Under the pieces are notes generated by a model, which saw only the letters and a program-made list of their open reading frames with translations, did not search any database and was not told the DNA's origin. This document shows, in pieces, positions 16,882 through 25,860 of a stretch of DNA of 64,000 bases. The number at the start of each line of letters is the position of its first letter. Within the stretch, counting starts at the first letter, position 1. The position numbers and the translations under genes are program-made. Source of the DNA: Pseudomonas sp. RIT-PI-q (GTDB lineage: Bacteria; Pseudomonadota; Gammaproteobacteria; Pseudomonadales; Pseudomonadaceae); assembly GCF_001297125.1 (NCBI RefSeq), contig NZ_LHPC01000027.1, forward strand, positions 1-64,000, given 5' to 3'.

Positions 16882-18465
16882 TTGAGCGAACTTCTCAACC
16901 GCCGCCTGGCTCTGCTCGGCGAGCGCGCTAACCTCTCTCTGCTCGAACAGTGCCTTCACGGCATCGAACGTGAATGCCTGCGCGTGACCGGCGAAGGTCG
17001 CCTGGCGCAAACGCCGCACCCGGAAGAATTGGGTTCCGCGCTGACCAACGAACAAATCACCACCGACTATTCCGAGTCGCTGCTGGAGTTCATCACGCCC
17101 GCCCTGCCCGACCCGGCCGATACGCTGGCGAGCCTGGACAAGATTCACCGTTTTGCCTACAGCAAGCTCGGCAACGAGTACCTGTGGAGTCCATCGATGC
17201 CGTGTCCGTTGCCGGCCGAGGAAGACATCCCGATCGCCTATTACGGCACGTCCAACATCGGTCAGCTCAAGTACGTCTATCGCAAGGGCCTGGCCCTGCG
17301 GTACGGCAAGACCATGCAGTGCATTGCCGGGATTCACTACAACTTTTCCCTGCCGGAAAAGCTCTGGCCTGTGCTTAAAGAGGCCGAAGGCTTTGTCGGC
17401 ACCGACCGCGACTATCAGTCGTCGGCCTACATCGCACTGATCCGTAACTTCCGTCGCTACAGCTGGCTGCTGATGTACCTGTTCGGTGCATCGCCAGCGC
17501 TAGATGCCGGTTTCCTGCGCGGTCGTTCACACCAGTTGGAGCAACTGGACCCGGACACCTTGTACCTGCCCTACGCCACCAGCCTGCGCATGAGCGATCT
17601 GGGTTACCAGAGCAACGCCCAGGCCGGTTTGACGCCGTGCTACAACGACCTCGCGAGCTACACCGACAGCCTGCGCAAAGCGGTGGCCACGCCGTATCCG
17701 CCGTATGTCGAAATCGGTACGCACCAGGACGGTGAGTGGGTTCAGCTCAACACCAACATCCTGCAGATCGAAAACGAGTACTACTCCAACATCCGCCCGA
17801 AACGCGTGACCTACACCGGCGAACGGCCGATCCAGGCGCTGGTGGCCCGTGGCATTCAGTACGTTGAAGTGCGTTGCCTGGACATCAACCCGTTCCTGCC
17901 GATGGGCATCGACCTCACCGAGTCGCGATTCCTCGACGCGTTCCTGCTGTACTGCGCGCTGAACGACAGCCCGCTGCTGACCAACACCTCGTGCGGCAAC
18001 GCGACGTCGAACTTCCTCAGCGTGGTCAAGGAAGGTCGTCGTCCTGGCTTGCAACTGCAGCGTGACGGTCAACCGGTGGACCTGAAGGAATGGGCCAGCG
18101 AGCTGCTGGAAAAAATTGCGCCGTTGGCAGCGATGCTCGATGAGAGCCATGGCGGCGATGTCCACAGCAAGGCACTGGATGCGCAACTGGCCAAGGTCAA
18201 GGATTCGTCCCTGACGCCTTCGGCCCAGGTGCTGGCGGCAATGGCCGAGCACAAGGAGAGCTTCAGCCAATTCTCCCTGCGTCAGAGCCGGGCGCATGCG
18301 GAGTATTTCCGTAGCGAGCCGCTTTCGATCGAAGATCAGGCGAAGTTTGAAGAGCGGGCGCGTTCGTCGCTGGCTGAACAGGTCGAGCTTGAGCAGAACG
18401 AAGTCGGCGATTTCGATGTGTTTGTCGGGTCGTATCAGGCGAGCATTCTGGCGATCAGTAATTAA
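16882..18465 (+). CDS. gshA: Glutamate--cysteine ligase
   Basis: A 527-residue cytoplasmic enzyme that joins glutamate and cysteine with ATP, the first and limiting step of glutathione synthesis. The N-terminus [15 protein letters not shown] and the segment [11 protein letters not shown] (about residues 22-32) match proteobacterial type-1 GshA, and length fits. The start is taken as a TTG at 16882, six bases after AAGGA, which gives the conserved MSELLNRR N-terminus; a GTG at 16867 is an alternative. Cysteine supplied by the sulfur genes downstream is its substrate. Confidence 0.95.
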   Translation: MSELLNRRLALLGERANLSLLEQCLHGIERECLRVTGEGRLAQTPHPEELGSALTNEQITTDYSESLLEFITPALPDPADTLASLDKIHRFAYSKLGNEYLWSPSMPCPLPAEEDIPIAYYGTSNIGQLKYVYRKGLALRYGKTMQCIAGIHYNFSLPEKLWPVLKEAEGFVGTDRDYQSSAYIALIRNFRRYSWLLMYLFGASPALDAGFLRGRSHQLEQLDPDTLYLPYATSLRMSDLGYQSNAQAGLTPCYNDLASYTDSLRKAVATPYPPYVEIGTHQDGEWVQLNTNILQIENEYYSNIRPKRVTYTGERPIQALVARGIQYVEVRCLDINPFLPMGIDLTESRFLDAFLLYCALNDSPLLTNTSCGNATSNFLSVVKEGRRPGLQLQRDGQPVDLKEWASELLEKIAPLAAMLDESHGGDVHSKALDAQLAKVKDSSLTPSAQVLAAMAEHKESFSQFSLRQSRAHAEYFRSEPLSIEDQAKFEERARSSLAEQVELEQNEVGDFDVFVGSYQASILAISN

Positions 18466-18487
18466 TTGCTGAAGGTCCTGCGGACCT

Positions 18488-18573
18488 TTTCGCCAGCAAG
18501 CCGGCTCCTACAGGTCCGGGACCGCGACCAAATCGTGTGCTTGACCTTGTAGGAGCTGGCTTGCCAGCGAAGG
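18488..18573. repeat. REP palindrome, class CGCCAGCAAGCCGGCTCC
   Basis: Arms at about 18488-18512 (TCGCCAGCAAGCCGGCTCCTACA) and 18547-18573 (TGTAGGAGCTGGCTTGCCAGCGAA). This variant is seen only once in the window. Confidence 0.85.
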
Positions 18574-18627
18574 CCGCGCCGCAGTCTGAGTCTTAGAATT
18601 TTCCGCTCATAAGCTCATTCGAAAAAG

Positions 18628-18662
18628 TTATTTATTTTCTAGTTCTTATATCATTTAGTCTC
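18628..18662 (+). promoter_or_regulatory. AT-rich candidate promoter of the tau operon
   Basis: An AT-rich block ends in TTCTTATATCATTTAGTC (18643-18660), about 45 bases before the tauA start. A similar sequence precedes the ABC operon at 51576 and the sfnB unit at 34415. Taurine genes are activated by CysB-type regulators during sulfate starvation, so this is a candidate target, not a proven one. Confidence 0.4.
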
Positions 18663-18704
18663 CTTTTCACGCCGATCCTCGGTCGCCTGACAAGGAGCTT
18701 CCCA

Positions 18705-19682
18705 ATGAAACTGCATTTCCCTCTTCGCCTCCTGGCGGCCGCGTCGCTGGCTGCGGCGAGTTTCTTTGCCCAGGCCGCCGACGTGACGGTCGCCTACCAG
18801 ACCACCGTTGACCCGGCGAAAGTCGCCCAGGCCGACGGCGCGTACGAAAAAGCCACCAACGCCAAGATCGACTGGCGCAAATTCGACAACGGTGCCGACA
18901 TCATCGCCGCCATCGCCTCCGGTGACGTGCAGATCGGCTACCTCGGTTCCAGCCCGCTGACGGCGGCAATCACCCGCAAAGTCCCGGTTGAAACCTTCCT
19001 CATCGCCACGCAGATCGGTGCTGCTGAAGCCCTGGTCGCTCGCGACGGTTCCGGGATCAAGACGCCTCAGGACCTGATCGGCAAGAAAATCGCCGTGCCA
19101 TTCGTTTCCACCGGCCATTACAGCCTGCTGGCCGCGCTGAAGCACTGGAACATCGACCCCTCGAAAGTCACCGTCCTCAACCTCGCCCCGCCCGCCATCA
19201 TCGCGGCGTGGAAACGCGGTGACATCGACGCCACTTACGTGTGGGACCCAGCGCTGGGCGTGGCCAAGGAAAACGGCAAAGTGCTGATCACCTCCGGCGA
19301 ACTGGCCAAGTTCGGCGCGCCGACCTTCGATGCCTGGATCGTGCGTAAAGACTTCGCCGAGAAGCACCCGGAAATCGTCACCGCGTTCGCCAAAGTGACC
19401 CTGGATGCCTACGCCGATTACCGCAAAGCCCCGAAAGCCTGGCTCGCCGACCAAAGCAACGTCGACAAGCTGGTGAAACTCTCCGGCGCCAAGGCCAGCG
19501 ACATTCCGCTGCTGCTGCAAGGCAACGTCTACCCGCTGGCGGCTGATCAAGTGATCACCCTCGGCGCGCCGACCACCAAGGCCATTACTGACACCGCCGC
19601 GTTCTTGAAAGAGCAAGGCAAGGTCGAAGCCGTGCTGCCGGACTACGCCCCGTATGTCAGCGCTAAATACATCACCAACTGA
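18705..19682 (+). CDS. tauA: Taurine ABC transporter, periplasmic binding protein
   Basis: A 325-residue periplasmic protein with a signal peptide (residues 1-24, cut after AQA) and the type-2 periplasmic binding fold of the TauA/SsuA family. The segments VTVAYQTTVDPAKVAQADG near the mature N-terminus and GYLGSSPLTAAI (about 81-92) match TauA, and VWDPALG is typical of sulfonate binders. It captures taurine for the TauBC importer. It is the first gene of the tau cluster, followed 15 bases later by tauB. Confidence 0.93.
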   Translation: MKLHFPLRLLAAASLAAASFFAQAADVTVAYQTTVDPAKVAQADGAYEKATNAKIDWRKFDNGADIIAAIASGDVQIGYLGSSPLTAAITRKVPVETFLIATQIGAAEALVARDGSGIKTPQDLIGKKIAVPFVSTGHYSLLAALKHWNIDPSKVTVLNLAPPAIIAAWKRGDIDATYVWDPALGVAKENGKVLITSGELAKFGAPTFDAWIVRKDFAEKHPEIVTAFAKVTLDAYADYRKAPKAWLADQSNVDKLVKLSGAKASDIPLLLQGNVYPLAADQVITLGAPTTKAITDTAAFLKEQGKVEAVLPDYAPYVSAKYITN

Positions 19683-19697
19683 TCGGAGTTAATTGCG

Positions 19698-20492
19698 ATG
19701 GCTTTGCTACAGCTGGAGCGCATCAGCGCACAGTACCCAGGCAGCCCGGAACCGGTGCTGGCGGATATTTCCTTGAGCCTTGGGCCCCAGCAATTGCTGG
19801 TGGCCCTCGGCCCGTCCGGCAGTGGCAAGACTTCGCTGTTGAACCTGATTGCCGGTTTCGTCGAGCCTAGCGCCGGGCGCATCACCCTTGATGGCGTGCC
19901 AGTCAAAGGCCCGAGTGCCGAGCGCGGCGTGGTGTTCCAGGATGCCGCGCTGTTGCCTTGGCAAGACGTTCTGGCCAACGTCGGTTTCGGTCTGGAACTG
20001 GCGGGTGTTTCCCGGGAAAAACGCGAAATCCGCGCTCGGGAAATGCTCGCACTGGTTGACCTTTCCGGCTTCGAAAACCGGCGCATCTGGCAGCTCTCGG
20101 GCGGCCAGAAGCAACGCGTCGGCCTCGCTCGCGCACTCGCTGCCGACCCTCGGGTTTTGCTCATGGACGAGCCCTTCGGCGCCCTCGATGCCTTCACCCG
20201 CGAACAGATGCAGGAGCTGCTGCTGCAAGTCTGGCAGCGCACCGCAAAACCGGTGTTCCTGATTACCCACGACATCGAAGAAGCGGTTTTTCTGGCCACG
20301 GACCTGATTCTGTTGGCACCGAACCCTGGGCAAATCGTCGAGCGCCTGAGCCTGGACTTCGGTCAGCGTTACGCCGCAGGCGAGTCGGCACGGGCGATCA
20401 AATCCGACCCACGCTTTATCGAAACCCGCGAACACGTGCTCGCCAAAGTGTTCTCCCAACGCAGCGCCGCCACGCGGCAGGAGCGCGCATGA
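19698..20492 (+). CDS. tauB: Taurine ABC transporter, ATPase
   Basis: A 264-residue ABC ATPase. Walker A is GPSGSGKTS (about residues 39-47), the signature is [15 protein letters not shown] (about 133-147) and Walker B is [13 protein letters not shown]. The Q-loop [16 protein letters not shown] segment is typical of the sulfonate/nitrate importer class. It drives taurine import with TauC. Its last codons overlap the tauC start (ATGA). Confidence 0.93.
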   Translation: MALLQLERISAQYPGSPEPVLADISLSLGPQQLLVALGPSGSGKTSLLNLIAGFVEPSAGRITLDGVPVKGPSAERGVVFQDAALLPWQDVLANVGFGLELAGVSREKREIRAREMLALVDLSGFENRRIWQLSGGQKQRVGLARALAADPRVLLMDEPFGALDAFTREQMQELLLQVWQRTAKPVFLITHDIEEAVFLATDLILLAPNPGQIVERLSLDFGQRYAAGESARAIKSDPRFIETREHVLAKVFSQRSAATRQERA

Positions 20493-21322
20493 GCAGCTAT
20501 GAAATTCCGGCCGTGACGGTGAAACCGGGTTCAACAGTGATCCCGCTGCGTCGCAGTTTGAGTACGCGCTGGATCAGCGTGCTGACGCTGGTCGCGCTCA
20601 TTGCCATTTGGTGGGCCGTCACCGCCACGGGGATGATCGAACCGCTGTTCCTGCCGCCGCCGTCCGCCGTGCTGCAAAAAGGCTGGCTGCTGGTGACCAC
20701 CGGCTACATGGATTCGACCTTGTGGCAGCACTTGGGCGCGAGTCTCAGCCGAATCGGCCTGGGCCTCGGTTTTGCGGTGCTGACCGCCGTGCCGGTTGGC
20801 ATCGCCATCGGCCATAACCGCATCGCCCGCGGCATTCTCGACCCGCTGATTGAGTTCTACCGGCCGATTCCACCGCTCGCCTATTTGCCGCTGATCGTGA
20901 TCTGGTGCGGCATCGGTGAGTTGTCGAAAGTCTTGCTGATCTACCTGGCGATTTTCGCCCCGATCGCCATTGCCACCGCCACCGGTGTGCGCACCGTCGA
21001 CCCGGCCAAATTGCGCGCGGCGCAGTCGTTGGGCGCGACACGGGCGCAGTTGATTCGCCATGTGATTCTGCCGAGCGCGTTGCCGGATATTTTGACGGGT
21101 GTGCGGATTGGTTTGGGTGTGGGTTGGTCGACGCTGGTCGCTGCCGAGTTGATCGCCGCCACCAGCGGTTTGGGCTTCATGGTGCAGTCGGCCGCGCAGT
21201 TCCTGGTCACCGATGTGGTGGTGCTGGGGATTCTGGTGATCGCGCTGATCGCCTTCGCCATGGAAATGGGCCTGCGCGCCCTGCAACGCAAACTGGTGCC
21301 ATGGCACGGCCAGGCTCACTAA
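20489..21322 (+). CDS. tauC: Taurine ABC transporter, permease
   Basis: A 277-residue inner-membrane permease of the BinPDT_transp_1 type with about six helices. The EAA loop that contacts the ATPase is seen as [29 protein letters not shown] (about 170-198). TauC-like features include the N-terminal cytoplasmic stretch before the first helix (about residues 29-49). It overlaps tauB by four bases. A REP palindrome separates it from tauD. Confidence 0.93.
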   Translation: MSSYEIPAVTVKPGSTVIPLRRSLSTRWISVLTLVALIAIWWAVTATGMIEPLFLPPPSAVLQKGWLLVTTGYMDSTLWQHLGASLSRIGLGLGFAVLTAVPVGIAIGHNRIARGILDPLIEFYRPIPPLAYLPLIVIWCGIGELSKVLLIYLAIFAPIAIATATGVRTVDPAKLRAAQSLGATRAQLIRHVILPSALPDILTGVRIGLGVGWSTLVAAELIAATSGLGFMVQSAAQFLVTDVVVLGILVIALIAFAMEMGLRALQRKLVPWHGQAH

Positions 21323-21355
21323 AACATTCGAATTACCCCTTTTTTTGGATCAACC

Positions 21356-21459
21356 CTGTAGGAGCTGTCGAGTAAAACGAGGCTGCGATCTTTTGATCTT
21401 GCGCTCTAAAAACAACATCAAAAGATCGCAGCCTCGTTTCACTCGACAGCTCCTACAGG
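21356..21459. repeat. Long palindrome of the GATCTTTTGAT class
   Basis: Inverted arms run GTAGGAGCTGTCGAGTAAAA then CGAGGCTGCGATCTTTTGAT on the left and the complement on the right, with about 20 bases between. The class also occurs at 28085, 47147 and 51955. It lies between tauC and tauD, so the mRNA of an operon spanning both would carry the hairpin. Confidence 0.88.
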
Positions 21460-21496
21460 TGCGGTGTCACCGCCCCCAGGATTGAAGAGAAAGACC

Positions 21497-22339
21497 ATGA
21501 GCAACCTGACAATCGTCCCTTTAAGCTCGGCACTCGGCGCGCAAATCAACGGCATCGACATCAGCCAGCCGCTGAACCTGGAACAACGCGACGCCATCGA
21601 GCAAGCGCTGCTCAAGCATCAGGTGCTGTTCTTCCGCGACCAACCGATCGAGCCGCCACAACAGGCACGTTTCGCCGCCAACTTTGGCGACCTGCATATT
21701 CACCCGATCTACCCCAATGTGCCGGAACAGCCGGAAGTGCTGATCCTCGACACCGCCGTCACCGACGTGCGCGACAACGCGATCTGGCACACCGACGTGA
21801 CCTTCCTGCCGACCCCGGCCATGGGCGCAGTGCTCAGCGCCAAGCTGCTGCCGGAGTTCGGTGGCGACACGTTGTGGGCCAGCGGCATTGCCGCGTATGA
21901 AGCGTTGTCCGCACCAATGAAAACCTTGCTCGAAGGGCTGACGGCGACTCACGACTTCACCCGCTCGTTTCCTCTGGAGCGCTACGGCAACACGCCAGAA
22001 GCGCTGGCCCAGTGGGAAGAAGCACGCCGCAAGAATCCGCCGCTGTCGCACCCGGTGATTCGTACGCATCCGGTCAGCGGACGTCGGTCATTGTTCGTCA
22101 ATGAAGGGTTTACGTCGAAGATCAATGAGCTGTCGGAGACTGAAAGCGAGGTGATTCTGAAGTTTCTGTTTGCCCACGCGACGCGGCCGGAATTCACGAT
22201 TCGCTGGCGTTGGCAGAAGGATGACGTGGCGTTCTGGGATAACCGCGTGACACAGCATTACGCCGTTGATGATTACCGGCCGGCGCGGCGGGTGATGCAG
22301 CGGGCGACGGTGTTGGGGGATGTGCCGTTTTTTCAGTGA
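21497..22339 (+). CDS. tauD: Taurine dioxygenase
   Basis: A 280-residue Fe(II)/2-oxoglutarate-dependent dioxygenase that hydroxylates taurine; the product breaks down to sulfite and aminoacetaldehyde. The metal-binding triad is clear: His98 and Asp100 in WHTD and His254 in TQHYA, with the 2-oxoglutarate-binding Arg in YRPARR (261-265). Length and motif positions agree with E. coli TauD (His99, Asp101, His255). The ATG at 21497 is preferred over an upstream in-frame start. Sulfite released feeds cysteine synthesis. Confidence 0.95.
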   Translation: MSNLTIVPLSSALGAQINGIDISQPLNLEQRDAIEQALLKHQVLFFRDQPIEPPQQARFAANFGDLHIHPIYPNVPEQPEVLILDTAVTDVRDNAIWHTDVTFLPTPAMGAVLSAKLLPEFGGDTLWASGIAAYEALSAPMKTLLEGLTATHDFTRSFPLERYGNTPEALAQWEEARRKNPPLSHPVIRTHPVSGRRSLFVNEGFTSKINELSETESEVILKFLFAHATRPEFTIRWRWQKDDVAFWDNRVTQHYAVDDYRPARRVMQRATVLGDVPFFQ

Positions 22340-22370
22340 TAAGCCAGTTTTGTACTGATTTCGATGGCCT

Positions 22371-22463
22371 CATCGCGGGCAAGCCCGCTCCCACAGTAGA
22401 TCGGCATTGACCAATATTCTGCGGCCAACCGATAACCCTGTGGGAGCGGGCTTGCCCGCGATG
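22371..22463. repeat. REP palindrome, class GGCAAGCCCGCTCCC
   Basis: Arms at about 22371-22396 and 22437-22463, in the gap between the convergent tauD and aldo-keto reductase genes. Confidence 0.9.
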
Positions 22464-22501
22464 GGGCCAAAATAAACGCCGGAAAATCCGGCGCCGAATG
22501 C

Positions 22502-23539
22502 TTACTCAGCCGTCGAAGGCTTCTCCCAAAGATTGATCCCGCCCTCTTGGGCAAACCGGTCAATCTCCGCCAGTTCTTCTGCGCTAAAGCTCAGATTCTT
22601 CAACGCCCCGACGTTCTCGATAATCTGCTCCGGCCGGCTCGCGCCGATCAGCGCCGAGGTCACACGCGGATCGCGCAACGTCCAGGCCAACGCCAACTGC
22701 GCCAGGCTCTGGCCACGACGCTTGGCGATCTCATTGAGCCCGCGCACATGGGCGATGTTGGCTTCGGACAGGTGCGAGGACTGCAACGAACCACCGCCCG
22801 GACGATTGACCCGCGCGTCCTTCGGAATGCCGTTGAGGTATTTGTCGGTCAACAGACCCTGCGCCAATGGCGTAAAGGCAATCACGCCGGTGCCGAGTTC
22901 GTCGGTGACATCCAGCAGATCCTTTTCCACCCAGCGATTGAGCAGGTTGTACGCCGGTTGGTGAATCAGCAACGGCACTTTCCACTCTTTCAACAGCGCA
23001 GCCATCTCACGGGTTTTCACCCCCGAATAGGACGAGATGCCGATGTACAGCGCCTTGCCCTGCTGCACGGCGGTGGCCAGTGCGCTGGCGGTTTCTTCCA
23101 GCGGCGTGTCCGGGTCGAAGCGATGCGAGTAGAAAATATCCACGTAGTCCAGGCCCAGGCGTCGCAGGCTCTGGTCGAGGCTGGCCAGCACGTATTTGCG
23201 CGAACCGCCGCCCTGACCATAAGGGCCGGGCCACATATCCCAACCGGCTTTGCTGGAGATGATCAGCTCATCGCGATACTGCTTGAAGTCTTCACGCAGC
23301 AAACGCCCGAAATTGATCTCGGCACTGCCGTACGGTGGGCCGTAGTTGTTGGCCAGGTCGAAGTGGTTGATGCCCAGGTCGAACGCGGTGCGCAGCAACG
23401 AGCGTTGGGTGTCGATCGGCGTGCTGTCGCCGAAGTTGTGCCACAGGCCCAGCGAAAGCGCCGGCAGCACCAGACCGCTGCGACCCACGCGGCGGTAAGG
23501 GATAGAGTCGTAGCGGTTTTCGGCAGCGGTGTAAGTCAT
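22502..23539 (-). CDS. Aldo-keto reductase, YghZ/L-glyceraldehyde 3-phosphate reductase type
   Basis: A 345-residue NADPH-dependent oxidoreductase with the TIM-barrel AKR fold. N-terminal YRRVGRSGLVLPALSLGLW and NFGDSTP (about residues 13-40) match the YghZ (AKR14) group, which reduces L-glyceraldehyde 3-phosphate and methylglyoxal. The catalytic Asp (FDLANNYG), Tyr (within YG), Lys (SSKAGWDMWPGPYG) and His (YSHRFD) positions are present. The ATG at 23539 with AGAGGA four bases upstream is chosen; the frame extends 41 codons further without support. A LysR gene lies upstream on the same strand. Confidence 0.88.
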   Translation of the reverse strand: MTYTAAENRYDSIPYRRVGRSGLVLPALSLGLWHNFGDSTPIDTQRSLLRTAFDLGINHFDLANNYGPPYGSAEINFGRLLREDFKQYRDELIISSKAGWDMWPGPYGQGGGSRKYVLASLDQSLRRLGLDYVDIFYSHRFDPDTPLEETASALATAVQQGKALYIGISSYSGVKTREMAALLKEWKVPLLIHQPAYNLLNRWVEKDLLDVTDELGTGVIAFTPLAQGLLTDKYLNGIPKDARVNRPGGGSLQSSHLSEANIAHVRGLNEIAKRRGQSLAQLALAWTLRDPRVTSALIGASRPEQIIENVGALKNLSFSAEELAEIDRFAQEGGINLWEKPSTAE

Positions 23540-23665
23540 CGAATCCTCTCTTGTCTGTCTTTGAAGGTGGTGTCGACTGCTTCGCAAGTCGCCCAGCATA
23601 CGCCCAGACAAACGCCGATAAACCCCGGATTCGAGAAAATGCTGAAACGTTTCATAGGCCACCTC

Positions 23666-24556
23666 TCAAACAGCCCCCGCGAACACCTCCCCCAACCAAT
23701 CCACAAACACCCGAACCCGTGGCGACATGTGGCGGTTGTGTGGGTACAGCACTGAAACCGGCATCGGTGGTGGGGGGGGGTCGATGAGGATTTCCTGCAC
23801 CAGGCCTTGGGAAATCTGCGCTTCCATTCGGTAATGCGGGCACTGGGTCAGTCCCAGCCCGGCGATCGCCGATGCCGCGTATATCTCTGCACCGAACACT
23901 GAAAGCGCGCCTTCGATGGCCACTTCCTTCAACTCGCCAGCGACCATGAATTCAAATGGAAACTGTTTGGCGGTGGTGCGTGAGACGTAGTTCACCGCGC
24001 GGTGGTTTTTCAGGTCGTCGAGGTTTTTCGGTTCGCCGTATTTGCGCAGGTAGGCGGGGCTGGCGCAGGTGATTTGGCGCAGGTTGGCAACGCGGCGGCC
24101 GATCAGCGCCGAATCGCCCAGCGTGCCGGCGCGCAGCACGCAGTCGACACCTTCGGTGATCAGGTCGACAAAGCGGTCGGCCTCGCTGATGGACAGTTCG
24201 ATGTCCGGGTAGCGCGCCATGAATTGCGGCAACGCCGGGATCACGAAGTGCCTGGCCAGCGTGCCGTGCAAGTCCACGCGCAATCGGCCCTTCGGTGCCA
24301 CGCCGCGAAACGCCAGTTCGGCTTCTTCCAGTTCTGCCAGCAACTGCACGCAACGCTGGTAGTACGCCTCGCCGTCCAGCGTAGGACGCACCTTACGCGT
24401 ACTGCGCTCGAGTAAACGCGTACCGAGCCAGGCTTCGAATTGATTCAGCGTATGGGTCAGCGTCGCGCGTGGCAGGTTCAAGTCATCCGCCGCCAGGGTG
24501 AAGCTGCTGCGCTCGTAGATCCGCACGAAAACCTTCATCGCTTTGACTTGATCCAC
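23666..24556 (-). CDS. LysR-family transcriptional regulator
   Basis: A 296-residue regulator with an N-terminal winged helix-turn-helix (about residues 1-60, FTLAADDLNLPRATLTHTLNQFE) and a C-terminal substrate-binding domain. It belongs to the LTTR group that often sits divergent to a short-chain dehydrogenase, as here with the gene at 24685. It probably controls that gene and perhaps the aldo-keto reductase downstream. The start is a GTG at 24556 behind AGGAG; ATG codon 7 is an alternative. The effector is unknown. Confidence 0.87.
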   Translation of the reverse strand: MDQVKAMKVFVRIYERSSFTLAADDLNLPRATLTHTLNQFEAWLGTRLLERSTRKVRPTLDGEAYYQRCVQLLAELEEAELAFRGVAPKGRLRVDLHGTLARHFVIPALPQFMARYPDIELSISEADRFVDLITEGVDCVLRAGTLGDSALIGRRVANLRQITCASPAYLRKYGEPKNLDDLKNHRAVNYVSRTTAKQFPFEFMVAGELKEVAIEGALSVFGAEIYAASAIAGLGLTQCPHYRMEAQISQGLVQEILIDPPPPPMPVSVLYPHNRHMSPRVRVFVDWLGEVFAGAV

Positions 24557-24684
24557 GCGGCACTCCTGGCACTCGATTGTTGGTGATTATTGAACAGTCA
24601 AGGCAACTCTCGTGCATTTATCGGCCTGAGTAAACATGTGAAATTGGCTTCACCCCAAGCAAATACCTTCAAGGAATCACCGCC

Positions 24685-25425
24685 ATGACCACTCAACATT
24701 CGAAAGTTGCCATCGTTACCGGCGCCTCCCGCGGCATCGGCGCGGTCATTGCCAAACAACTGGCCAGCGAAGGTTTCGCCGTTGCCATCAACTACGCCAG
24801 CAGCGCCACCGAAGCCTCGGCTCTGGTTGTGCAGTTGCGCCAGGCCGGCCACAAAGCCATAGCAATCAAGGCGGATGTGGCCAATGCCGACGACGTACGC
24901 CGGATGTTCGACGAGACCGAAACTCAGCTGGGCAAGGTCGATGTGCTGGTGAACAACGCCGGCATCCTCAAGGTGTTGCCATTGGCACAACACACCGATG
25001 AGCTGTTCGACCAGAACTTCAACATCCACGCGCGCGGCACCTTCAACACCCTGCGTGAAGCGGCCACGCGCTTGAACGCGGGTGGGCGGATCATCAACTT
25101 TTCCAGCAGCACCGTCGGCATGAATCTGCCGGGCTACGCCGTGTACATCGCCAGCAAAGCGGCGGTGGAATCCCTGACTCAGGTGTTCGCCAAGGAAATG
25201 CGCGGTCGCAACATCACCGTCAACGCCGTCGCCCCCGGCCCGGTTGCCACTGACTTGTTCCTGCACGGCAAGAGCGAGGAGCAGATCCAGACCTTCGCCA
25301 AGATGGCCCCGCTGGAACGGCTCGGGCAGCCGGAAGACATCTCCCGCGTCGTATCCTTTTTGGTCGGGCCGGACTCGGGTTGGGTCAACGGGCAGATTTT
25401 GCGGGTGAATGGCGGGTTGGTCTGA
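24685..25425 (+). CDS. SDR-family oxidoreductase
   Basis: A 246-residue short-chain dehydrogenase/reductase. The NAD(P)-binding TGASRGIG is at about residues 12-19, NNAG at about 91-94, the catalytic Ser in INFSSSTVG and Tyr-x3-Lys in YAVYIASKA (about 152-160). The basic environment after the Gly motif is compatible with NADPH. Substrate unknown. It is transcribed away from the LysR gene, with 128 bases between them that should hold the LysR-type operator. Confidence 0.9.
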   Translation: MTTQHSKVAIVTGASRGIGAVIAKQLASEGFAVAINYASSATEASALVVQLRQAGHKAIAIKADVANADDVRRMFDETETQLGKVDVLVNNAGILKVLPLAQHTDELFDQNFNIHARGTFNTLREAATRLNAGGRIINFSSSTVGMNLPGYAVYIASKAAVESLTQVFAKEMRGRNITVNAVAPGPVATDLFLHGKSEEQIQTFAKMAPLERLGQPEDISRVVSFLVGPDSGWVNGQILRVNGGLV

Positions 25426-25467
25426 GGACGACGCTATGCTCGGTATAACGGGGTGAATCAACGAGGC

Positions 25468-25550
25468 CGCCTTCGCGGGCAAGCCTCGCTCCTACAGGTT
25501 TTGTGTCGTTCGCGACGTAACCTGTAGGAGCGAGGCTTGCCCGCGAAGGC
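25468..25550. repeat. REP palindrome, class GGCAAGCCTCGCTCC
   Basis: Arms at about 25468-25497 and 25522-25550, in the gap between the SDR gene and a small membrane protein gene. Confidence 0.9.
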
Positions 25551-25591
25551 GTCCCCAAAAGCACCACCCATCTGAAGGGACGGAACTCACC

Positions 25592-25852
25592 ATGCACACC
25601 ACCATCATCATCACCTTCGGCCTGATTCTCCTGGCGCTGATGCTGTTCATCGGCGAGAAGATCGGCTTCAGCCGCCAGACCCTGACCTACAGCTTCATCG
25701 TGCTGTGGCTGGCACTGACGATGATCAACGGCGCCATCGGCGTGGTCACCGCCGGCCAGTCCGTCACGACGGAGCTGGTGGTCGGCAGCGTGGTGTTCGG
25801 TGTGCCGGTGGCGGCGCTGGTGTTGTTCATGGCGCTGACCACCGAGACGTGA
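25592..25852 (+). CDS. Small inner-membrane protein of unknown function
   Basis: An 86-residue protein with three predicted membrane helices (about residues 4-21, 31-54 and 61-81) and short loops. The only charged cluster is GEKIGFSRQ between the first two helices. AAGGGACGG lies upstream of the ATG. I do not recognise the family. It ends 8 bases before the end of the convergent betT gene, so it could be a small partner of nearby transport, but that is only a guess. Confidence 0.7.
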   Translation: MHTTIIITFGLILLALMLFIGEKIGFSRQTLTYSFIVLWLALTMINGAIGVVTAGQSVTTELVVGSVVFGVPVAALVLFMALTTET

Positions 25853-25860
25853 GTGCTCGA